DNA from: Neodiprion pinetum
Lineage: Eukaryota > Arthropoda > Insecta > Hymenoptera > Diprionidae
Direction of reading: 5' to 3'
Length of the DNA stretch: 64,000 nucleotides
Assembly (NCBI RefSeq): GCF_021155775.2
Contig: NC_060234.1
Location: 20,484,526-20,548,525 of the forward strand
Below are positions 13,601 through 25,600 of this stretch, in pieces (within the stretch, counting starts at the first letter, position 1; the number at the start of each line of letters is the position of its first letter). The position numbers were made by a program, and so were the translations under genes. A model generated the notes under the pieces. It did not search any database, was not told the DNA's origin, and saw nothing but the letters and a program-made list of their open reading frames with translations.

Positions 13601-16600
13601 CCATATGTATATGGTAATTATCTATTAGCCTTGATTTGATTCTGCGATTGTTGTGAATACATCACATTATATTGCGGAACAGGAACTCACGAATGGTCTC
13701 AGGAACATCTAAGATACTATTTTCATGACCACAGACACTTACCAGGTAAATAGAAATGTCAGAATCGCATCGCACATATGCTATTACGAATGAATCAATA
13801 GCAAACTTACATTGAATCAGAAGACCCTGCATCCTGCCCTTCATCAATTCCTTGGCTTTGTGGAGCTCTTCCTCATAAGATGCCTTTTCGGTTAGCAGTC
13901 GACGTACATGCGAATTCGTTGATTGTATCATTGAATAGAATGTATTTGAGTTCCGCTTGACACAGTCACCACGTTCCAGCCAAGTCACCACCACCTACCA
14001 GGATATCAATTTATTAGTGACTATAAATTATTGTTAGTATAATCTGATGTATAGTGGTAAAAGAGTTATTCCATGTGAGGTGGGTAGGTCGTGTTGATAG
14101 GGAGTTGAACACTCTCTCGCTATTTTCAACTTATTACTCGGAGAACTTATTTTCTCAATTGAAATCGACTGAAATTTTCAATATTTTCAAAGTTATTCAC
14201 ATTAACGATTTCTTGCAACTCATTTCGAAAGTTTCTAGTGACGTTGGTATAAACGTCAGACGTATCAGTTTTTGTAGTTCTTCGCAGGAACAGTACAAGA
14301 AAAAAAATCGCGAAAAGTGAAATTTGCTATGATTTATTGCAACATTAATCGCATATTATAATTCTTGACCTTGTTATAGATGCTTGAACATTCTGAAAAG
14401 GTGCACATACTCCTTAAAGCTCAAGGCAGCTAATAAAAAAAGTAAAGGACCAGTTTTTTTGTAGTCAAGAGAAGACAATCCGCGAATTTCGAGATACGGT
14501 AGGTTGCACTTTTTCAATCCATGAAAGAAAATAGAGTTGTCATACATCTCAAATTCTGAGGTTTATTTGTCGAAAACGCAAAAGAAAACTTTTTTGCCAT
14601 CTTTTATGAAATTCGCGTCAAGCTCTGACGAATGAGTGTAATTTTTGCTAATTTTTCGAACGTTTGTTTGACGAAGCCCAATAAAATTCGTTTGTGCTAG
14701 CGTAGACCGTACAGGAACGCGGGCCTGCAATTTGCAGTTCGTGGATCTTTATTCTTGTGATAGAAGAAAAGGACCTCAAGTTTTTTTATTCGCTGTGTTG
14801 AGCTTTAAAGAGTATGCACATTTAGCATTCGATTTTATTTTTCATACGACGCTTCGCCAGATGCCGCCTACCATCATCAGGTTTCTTTAACGCAAATAAT
14901 AACCATTTGTTACATTACTTACACTTGCTCACTCATTTTCACGTTGAGAACATCACACAACGAGCCAATTTTTTATCTCTATTACATATAAATAACTAAT
15001 AAATATGTTACTTTTTTTCCGTTACTGACAGGTCAATTAATTTATTGATTACATACGTAATAATAATAACTTACTTGTACTGCTTTCATGAAGGAGTCAT
15101 CTTGTTTGATTTTTTCACATATGTTAGATGCCTCATGATCCGTATAGTGAACCACAGGTGGTGGACTTGAGGGTGGTCGTTGTCTTTCTTTTTCTACTCT
15201 TTCTCTGTGCCGCTGCTCTCGCTGCAACTGCCTTTGTCTGCATTCCCATTCATACTGGTCATCCCGTGCCTGTCCGCAAGTACGAAATATCATACATTAT
15301 TATGAGTAAACTGTTATGCTTGAAAGTATTTCTGCAATTAGATAAAAGAGACCTGTCTAATTTAATCGTGAAAAATGTGTGGACAAGCGATTCTTGCAAA
15401 GTTTGCACTCAATACTGACTGTATTTCGTTAGCATTGTTATGTACAAGGCAAATCAACCAAATCGATATTATTGTTGGAAACGTATTTAATTTTCAATGG
15501 TAAACATGAAAACTAAAAGGAAATATCAGCTCTTATTAGAAAATGTTTTGATTATCTATGTCTCAAAAATATAATCACGATTCGACAACTTATTAAGAAT
15601 AAACAAGCACAGCGTTCTCACTGAAAATATTGTATTTTTATTATAGTGTAGGACCTACAATTCTTGCTGTTTACTTGTATCTGACTTACGACCGCGATCT
15701 CCTGAGTAAGACTTGAAAAACACTGTGGTAAAGTGGAGCCAACTTTATTTGATTGAACGGTTTATTTTTCTCTGTGTACAGTCAAACCCATACCCAAGGT
15801 GTATAGAGGGCTGGTTTATTGTTTTGCTGAATCAGATTTGAATACTAATATTCGCTTATTGTCTTTACAGTTCAAATTTAGGTAAACTGCCTTCAAACCG
15901 CTAAGCAAGTCTGATAGAAGTATTCATTATGTTCTCATTTCTGAGAATCTCCTTCTGCCACTTCCCTGCAGGTGGCAAAGTATCAAGGTTCTATTGTGCC
16001 ATGATAATTTGGTTATTGAGTAGTTTAGATAGCAGTAGTTGACGTGATAGACTAACTCCCAACATTGACGCATAGTCAGAGTATGAAATACCCAACCCCA
16101 GTAAGGAGAAATAATAAAATTTCGGGGAAATAATTTCAGAATAGTATATTGTGATGCAAGTGGGGGAAATTGGCGATTCCTGATAAGCGTAAAGTTTGTG
16201 GCACAACTTATATGAGTCAGGAATTGCCAACCCAGACTCGTGACACATTTTTGTAACATCTGTAATGGAAAGTTTGACTTGAGAAAATGGTAAACTTGGT
16301 AGTCTAACCCGAGCGTAGACGCGTTACTGCAACACAGCGGACACGATCGTAATCAGGAGTCATTACATTAGATGGCGCTAGTTGCACCGGTTTAGCTCAG
16401 AAAACTGTTAAGAAAATACCATTTCCTAACAGTTGTGGGATATTTTCGAATAATTTCTGTACTGTGGGGAATCGGTTACTTCACGCGTCTGCCACAGCAA
16501 GCGAAGTCGAACTTCCTGTGCAGGTGTTACAAAAAATAATTAGAAATGATATTGTCGTTGGTCAAATCACATTATAAAATATATATGAAGTTTTACCTGG

Positions 16601-19600
16601 GCAAAATCTACATGGAGCCGTCCAGTGTTTGCAGCATCTCCACTTGAACCAAGCCTAACTCTGTATCCAGAAAGGTAAATAGCTGCATCAACACTAGCTT
16701 CTAAAACGAAACGAATGTGACAAAAGTTCTTCTTTGAAAGCCGTAACGTTGTGATCTCGCCACATCGCTCAAATATCTCTTGGATAACAGCCTCCGTTAT
16801 ATTCTCTGGTAGACCTGTCAATAAACATTACTAAAATAAATTACTATAAGAAATAAAATTTAATAAATCGATTGAATTCCACGGAACCAACATCATAACA
16901 GTCGACTATTTATAGCAGAAATGTGCAGAACCATCAATACACAATTCTCAATATGCTGAATACGTGAACAGTCTTTGCAAACAATACTTATAATCAGATT
17001 CTGAAAATGGCCGGCCCATAATACACTCGACATGTCATTGTTTTATCCACTGTAATACTCAAGAATTATGTCTCTAAACCTAGGCTGACCACATCATTTG
17101 TTCAAAATGAGACGAAAATTATAATTTGGTGCTATTTTCGTTCTCCAACCCCAATGTTGGTGCTTCAACCCCTTCCGAAATACCCGTGGTCAATCTCGGC
17201 TTATGGAAAGCTGAACCGACCACAAAATTTGTCTCAAATTGCTTTGAAACATCGGAACAGGGATGCGACAGAAATTTGGTGGTTTTTTTGTGCTTTAAGA
17301 ATACATAAGTGCGAATTTGAACCCACCATAACGCTGGTGAAAAAAGCACCTTCAAGCCTCAACGACAAAATAATCTTACTTTGTACCACTAAAAACGTTA
17401 GAATGAAGAAAACATTCTTTGTCGATACAACTTTGATACAATAGATCCGAGTAACGTAATCCAACCAACTGTTAATGAAAAAATCCAACCCTTAGATACG
17501 AATACGAATATGAGCAAATGATGTTTAGTGTAATATATATTAGTCAACAAAAGATTAGAGCGCTAGAAAAAAGACGACAATGAAAATATTCGAATCGTCC
17601 TATCACAAATTTTGGAAATTGATGTTACGAGTGCTAGTTTTCTTGCGATGAAAGTCTCCCAATTTTGCGAGGTATAAATACGGAACAAATTGGTACGAAT
17701 TCAGCCACATCTGTCCTTTCAGGATACTTGCATATCAATTATTTATTAGCACTCCATCGGTGCGAAAACCCGACGGGGATGCTTTCGCTGATGAGTGCAG
17801 TACATCTAGTTTGCGAACAATCAAATTCAAATAGTTTAATGTTGCGTTGGTAGTTTTAGTGCACTTAAAATATCATGTGACTGATTTTTATTTTTTTTCC
17901 ATAAGTCTAGGTTGACCATGTATATCTCGGAAGAGGTTGGAGTACAAAAACAGTACCAAGTTAGGGTCAAGTTAGCGCCAAATTTTGATTTTTGTTTGAT
18001 TGCGATACCTGAATTCCTTCACTGTAAAATTTATGTGGTCGGTCCAGCTTTTCGTAAACCTAGATTGACCACAAATGCGACGGATAGAGTTGGAGCACCA
18101 CAATTGGGGTTTGGGCACAAAACTAGCCCCAAAATAGGATCAAATTACAGTTTTGCACTGTGATTTAAAATCGCAGTATATTTTTAGAAGTGATATTGTT
18201 AATCGTTTTCAATGGCTTTTATTGCAATGGCTAACATTATCAATTTTCAAAATACAGTTATTTTATTTAAAGTGAATATCTAATGTGTGAGTCACCATAT
18301 TTTTAAGTGGCACCTGATATAACAAGATGTTCAAAATGTGCAATCCTCGAATGGTCTAGAAAATGCTCATATCCAAAAAAACCTTCTAAAATAGTTTTCG
18401 TACATTGGATGGTAAGAAGGCTTTAGAAAAACTGAACACAATGGATGAACTTTCATGTGACTTGTTATAATCATATGAATCTTTATACCATAGTGCCAGT
18501 GTTGCATTTTATCTAACAAACAAGAACATGTAAAGTTTAATGGATATTCAACGATAAACCACGTATAAGCAAATTGACTGTTCTCTAGCTGAATCTGGTA
18601 TTCTTGAACTGCAGCTACACAGATAAGCGTTCATTAATTTCTGAAAAGTTCGTCTAAAAGAATCAAGATTTAATTCTATTCAAGGAAAAAAAAAAAAAAT
18701 GATATATTTCATCCTGGTCCATGGTCATGGAATTACATAAAAATTTATCTATGTTACTTCTTGATTACATTTAAAAAATATGATTATACCTCCAACGAAA
18801 ATAGTTCTGCATCCTGGAGGTCTTTCTCTGGTTGTTGGTGGTGGTGCATTTGGGTTAGGTGGAAAAAGAGTACAACTTTTGCAATGAATTATCTCTTTCG
18901 TTCCCTGAGAATTTGCAGGCGGAGGTGGTAGCGCTCCAGTCATAATCTGAGCCGTAGCTTCTGGCATTATTTGATCAGGGCCTATCATCTGAGCACCTAG
19001 CATCCCTCCGTCGTGTGGCATCATTCCCATTCCCATTGGCCCATAACCGTGTCCCATATGATGTCCTATAGCCATCTCACCCATCATGGGACCCATTGGA
19101 CCCATAGGCCCCATTCCCATCATCGAATAGCCTACGCCCATACCCCATACTCCTGTTGGTGGCTCCATCTGAGATCCCATATTTGGCGTATGCGACGTAC
19201 TACTGGTACTGGTATTAGATGATGGCATTTCACTGCCACTTGTATTGCAGTTATTATTGTTAGAGTTTGAACTGTTCCGTTCTTCATTTCGCCTGTCATC
19301 TCTTCTGTCTCTCTCAATCCGATCATCGCGTCTATCTCTTTCGCGTTCACGTCTATTGTCACTACGCTCATTTCTCAACCTAACAAAAAATATTTGGACA
19401 ACGTTATAATTAACCCATCTGAAACTTCCTAATATTCGAGTCAACCTGAGTTGTGCTAATATTCGAGTCGATCTGAATTGTGCTAGTATTCGAATCAACC
19501 CGAAACGTGCTACTATTCGAATCGACCTGAAATGTGCTCTTTTTCATCCGGAATCCGACACGTGCTCTGTTTCACCCGGAATCTGAAACATGTTCTTTTT

Positions 19601-22600
19601 CACCCGGAATCTGAAACGTGCTCTTCTTCACCCAGAATTTGAAATGTGTTCTTTTTCACCCGGAATTCGAAACGTGCTCTTTTCCATCCGGAATCTAAAA
19701 CGCGCTCTTATTCGTATCGGGCGTCAAAACAATGTCCGTATTGGAGTAGACTTCATTCCTACACGTTAAAAATCCTACACAGAGCTTTCTCAATTTTTCT
19801 ACACACAATTCGACCTACACAGAGTCATCTTATACGTCAATAAAGCTACACCGTTCGTTTGTTCCTACACTGCTCAGTCCTACAGGGTTCAGTCCTACAC
19901 AGTTCATCCTACAATTTGCATTCCTACGCGTGGCCTTTTCAGCAATAAATTACTTACTCCGCCGAACCACTGAATCAACGATGGCGCACCACGCAGTACC
20001 ATCGATAGGCCAAGAAAACAATATGTGAAAAGAGCAATATAATCGAATACTAATTAAAATGAGGAGTTGAAAATTCAAAACATACTGGGCCCTCGTCCGT
20101 GACAGATTTGAATTCATCTATAACTTTGGCGCCATTTCCCGATTATTTATCATCAGAATGATTGAAGGGAGTGAATCCGCGTATTTCCAAATTCCTTGGT
20201 ACAAAGGCCATATATAGTACTGCATGATGTAGGGCTGCACTGTGTAGAATTGGTTGGTGAAGATATTAATTCAAATATTTCTTAGTACTCTCAATTTCGA
20301 ACTATTTTTCTTCCATACAAGAGATAGAGCTAAAAAGTTGTTTATGCACCCCCAAAATAGTCTGTAAAGAACCCGTTATTTTGAGAGATACGAAATTGAA
20401 TTTCAGACTGGTAGGAATTCTAGTATTATAGGCATGTTTGTTTGGCACACTCGAAGCACCTTAAAAATTTCCGAAAAGCATTTGAAGTATTGGAGAAATG
20501 TGCTGTAATATGTTTGCTCGGAACATTTTATTTATTCTAATTAAAAGATAAGTAAGATAAGGGACTAATCGTAACAAGTACATCATGAAAGAAATTTGTT
20601 TTCCCCATCACTCATCTCTTCTTTCATAATCTCGTGCTACGTATTGAAATAAAATGCGCTATCACCGGACTACTTCTAATATGAATACGAATTATACCTT
20701 TATGTATATACATACCTTCTTCCACCCTCGCGATTGTCTCGTTCTCGTTCTCCGCGCTCTCTGTCTCTGTCCCTATCTCTCCTGACGTCACCTTTATCAC
20801 TTCTTCTGTCGTTGTTGTCTTCGGTGCTTTCCCTGGCAATAGGAGGTTGGTTTTTATTCGTACTAAACTCCAAGGGGGAATCATTCATCCCTGGTATTGC
20901 AATGGCAGGTGGAAGGGGTGGAAATCCAGGCCCCATTGCTGATCGTGCTGTTAACTCCATGAATCCCTGTGGTCCAGGTATCGGGCCCAGAGGTCCCATT
21001 GGCCCCATTCCTATTATCCAGACAAGATGCATGTATTGTGTACTGCTGCTTACATAGAATTTAGAAATAGTAATTCGCTGTAAATAAGTTGTTTTAAAAA
21101 GTGCAAAACGATGTATGGACATTGGAATGGTCTTGAATATGTTCGCTCTCAAATTTTATAACTTTAATGGGCTAAAATATCTCAACACAAATTTTAGAAA
21201 ATGTGGCCAAAATCATAGGGTTGAAGTTAGTAACGTTACTGTAATAATGCATGTTTATAATAATATAACGCACCTTTAGGATTGTCTGATATTCAGTAAA
21301 TCCTAATAAACAACAAATACTCATATTTTGAAAAGTCAACTCCTTGAAAGTCATTCTTAAATTGCTCAATATTGATTTTTTCCTTCATATTTTGTTACAG
21401 TAACGTTGCTAACTTCAGCCTGCTCCAGAATCTTAGACTCATATCTGAATCTTATGTTCTGCTTCACAGCATTCGAATTTTTCCATTAAAATAACAAGAA
21501 TTTTGATGCTTTGCGCTCAATATTTATTTTCTTATCTATGAGCTGCGTCCAAATGGTTGAGACTTTTGTAATTTTTTACTTATAGTTGGTAGATATTCGA
21601 CGAAAATTTTGGAGATTTCAGGAAGAACATGTTATATTTTCATAGTACGGAGGATGGTTTTGACAAAAAGGAGTCGAGCAACGAAATCGTACAATACCGT
21701 TTTTTAAAGGTTTCAACACGCGCAACAGAAACTAATCAGATGTATCTCGTAGAAGATGTAAATTTATACTGTTTACTATCATATTTCAAATTTTTCTTAC
21801 GTTGAAGCCAGATTCCGTGACATCGATCTAAGAATTTTCAGCGGGCAGTGTGATCCACCCACATTCGAAACTTTTCACTAATTATACTGATATATTTGTG
21901 CACCAATTGCATATTGCAAGGAAATATACTCAGATATCTGGCGAATCATGTCAGGCGTGAACGTAAAATGTAAAATGAAGGTTGCCATCACTCGAATCGC
22001 AAAGCCTTTTGATTTGGAACACAATAGAACGACGAAGAATAAAGTGATTAATTGTATTGCAAAACGCTGTTTGCCCATAGGAACCATGATAACAGTCAAA
22101 CAGTTGTAGATCAGATACGAACGTGAAACTTTATAGGCAAGCACATAAACCTCATGCTACAATTTTTTTTTTTAAATTACACGTACACGTGTATGAAGTT
22201 TATCCGTTCAAAATATTTTGTTATAAGTAGGATGATTTTGTATAAATATTGTGTAGGATTTGTCTGTGTAGCATCGGTGCACACTATCATATCACATTAA
22301 ATTGAAAGAGTAACCGCAAAAACCCCTCTTTTTTCGCCCCTTTTTGCGTAAGTGTGTAGCAAGAACAGGGAAGGTCATACAGAGGTCTCCGTGGGCTTAA
22401 ATTAATCGTCATCGAAAATGTAGGTGAGCATATTTCGAATTTTTTCGATTTTGCGCGACTTACCCCTATTTTGGGGGTGAAGTATGTTTCACCCCCACGC
22501 TAGGGGTGTTTTTCCCTTTGCAGATATTTGAAAGAATATTCTTGATATTACTCCAGCCTTGTGGAATTCCGCCAATTTTTCCCCAGATTATGTCGGCCAT

Positions 22601-25600
22601 TTTTGATTTTTCTTGTACTGGGGGTGGTTTTCACCCCCTGCGAAGGGTAGTTCTGAAATAAAAATGGTTCAAATCATCTCCATATAAATACAGAAAGTCA
22701 AATGATCCATTTTTTGAAGTCAGGTGTATAATCCTTAGGGTAATAATAGTGATTTGAGTTTGCTTCGTGGTAGCTCAAAAATGCAAAGTTCTGACATACT
22801 TCACCCCCAAAATAGGGGTAAGTCGCGCAAAATCGAAACAATTCGAAATATGCTCACCTACATTTTCGATGACGATTAATTTAAGCCCACGTAGACCTCT
22901 GTACGACCTTCCCCGTGCTTGCTACACACTACGCAAAAAGGGGCAAATTTTGCGGTCACTCTTTCCAGTAGAAACCAACCTCATTCCTCTCAACAATACA
23001 AATATTTGCATAGTATAACAAGAAAAAAAAATGTTCAAACTGTACAAAGAAGAAAATATTGATCTTGTACTCTTACAGGGTTTGCTTATAGAATATGTTG
23101 ATTCCATAACGCATCATATGTTTTTCATATGTGGCAGGGTTTATAGTGAGAGTCGTACTGTTGAATAGCAATTCCGAAATATGTGTCATTTTACTGCAGG
23201 ACAGTGAACTTCTGGAATCATCAGTCATTACAAACAAGAGTTGCAGCTTTCTGCACTACCAAATGTACACTGAAATACAAAAAAAAAAAAAAAAAAACTG
23301 CAGGTACAACTATAAAAATTATAAACTGGTATCCCATTGAGAATGCAGTAAGTCAGAGATAATATATAATCTAGAATATTCTTGAATATAATGTGAGTTA
23401 ATGCGAGATTGCAAAGGCTATTTCTGATCTAAATGGAACTTCATGCGTTGGCTCCGATGGGGTTCACCCACTATTGGCCAAACGGTGCTCATCTTTCTTT
23501 ATCTCTATTTTAGCGTGAGTATTTAACTTATCCTTAGTACTTCGGTGTTTTCAGGCTGTTGGAAGCAGTACTATGTCACACTGCTGTTTAAGAGGAGTCA
23601 TTGCTGTTATATAAACAACTATCGGCCTATAAGTTTGTAACTTACACCATTTTTCCGAAAGTTTATTATGCCTGAGCAGCATGGGTTTTTGTCTGGGCAA
23701 TCCACAGCAACAAACATTGTTGATACTTTACGTAATGGATACACAGTCGACTGTATTTACACTGACGTCACCACTGCTTTTGACGTTATCAACATAGATC
23801 TGCTTGTAAGGAAGCTTACTGCCTATGGCGGGATCTTAACTCCACTGGATCCAATCATTTCTTAGTGATAGGGTTCAGTATGTGAAAGTTTTTAATGGTC
23901 TTTCCTTATCTATTAAGGTTACTTCTGGTGTAGTCAACGTACACACCTTGGTCCTTTGTTTTTCCTAATTTGTATTAACGATATCAGACAGGTTCAAAAA
24001 TCTGTTAAGTTCTTATACCTCGCTGATGACGGCAAAATATTTAAGGCTATTACAAATCCCTACGACAGGATGCTCATCCAAGATGACCTAGACCACATGT
24101 TTACTTGGTTCAGCCTTAACAGGTTAGTTTGCAATATCAAAAAGTGCTTCTGTCTTACTGTTGGTAAGCTCCTGTTGACTACTGATTTAAGCTATTACGT
24201 ACTTAATAACTCGCAGTAAGATCTATTTTTTTAAGCGATTCTCTTCATAATTTAAGAATGTTGCTACTCTACGTTGACTTTATTATTCGTTCATTTTTCA
24301 CTATTTGTCTTATTATTCTGTTATCTGGAGGCCCTAGACTTTTACTGCTGCCTATAATCTTGAAAAACTCAATCATTTTCTTTGTGGTTTGTGGGCAATG
24401 GAATTGGGAATCCATGCGTTTTTGTGATCATGACTACATTATTACATCCACCCTGGATATTCCTATACTGTCTTCTGCTACGTGCAGATTTGATGTGGTA
24501 TTTGCTTTTAAAATCTTAAGTAATAATATCGATTGTACTGAACTGATTTGTAAATTCTGTTTCTTTGTTCGGATTTGGCCTTTGCAGCGTAGCAATTTTT
24601 GATTCTACCCTAATTATAATCATGACTCGCTAGCCTATTATTAGGCTTTCATCGCTTTGTAACGAAAATGCTGAGTGGCTTGACATACATAACTCAACCT
24701 TGCATATCGTCTCTCGTCAATCACGCAAACTGTTTTCATATAATTAGCGACTCTATTATACTATTTCTTTAAGTGTTAAGGATTTTTTTTTCTTCCTATG
24801 TACCACCATGTAAAATGCTTCTTTATTTTATTGTTTTATCCTTATACTATGTAAAAGGAAATTAACTCATTAAGACAAATAAATAAATCAATTTTAACCT
24901 GATTTTGGCTTTTACAACCATTGATGAACACATCAAACTATTTGTCAAAGAATCACAAGTTATTTGATGAAATTGATGATTATTACATCAAAACCAAACT
25001 AAGTTATTACAGTAAAGAATCGATTTGCAGACAACGAAGAAATTATTTAAGGCATTGCTTCAATAAAAACATTATTTTAAATGAAGTTTAACTTCAGGAT
25101 GTTATTGTAATGATGTATAGTTAAATTAACTTTAGGTTCATCTGAAATTGAGCAGGTCATAATGAAACAAAATATACTCTCGGTTAATGGACAGTGATAT
25201 GTTGACTGCTGAATTGTCAAGGGTAACACAGACTCGAAAGATAGGTACATTGTTAATATACTGTCAGATTGCAGGTTTAATGTTCTTGTCTCTTTAATAG
25301 CCTCAAAACATAAGGCTGAAATTCGCCATGCTAACAATACATTTTTGGGAAAAATCGTTACTTGGTAATCGTTTAAAATTTACAATTAGTTAAAAAAAAA
25401 AAGCAAAGCTATCTCAACTTCTACAAAGTTATTCCACACATTTATTTTCAATGTTCCGTTATGTTAACATTGCTTTCTTCAACTTTACATAAAAATCTGT
25501 TTGGATATGAAATTAAATACAGCGTTTGAAATGAATATTATAAAACTGTCGAAGTGCATGAGGTATTTCTTCAATTATTAGTTTTGTGAATGTTAGAGGT

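Noticed and set aside
15128..15418. 96-codon hydrophobic plus-strand ORF, possible membrane protein
   Set aside because: It is mostly antisense to ENOX exon 5; the hydrophobic run is the complement of a Glu/Arg/Gln-rich helix.
491..16259. Similarity between 510-620 and 16130-16210 (GTATATTGTG...AAGTG)
   Set aside because: Only a few dozen bases line up, with many mismatches. It may be two old copies of a repeat, but I could not define ends or extend the match.
20734..21057. Ser/Leu/Arg-rich plus-strand ORF opposite ENOX exon 2
   Set aside because: It is the antisense of the RD/RE-rich coding sequence, which generates long open frames by composition.
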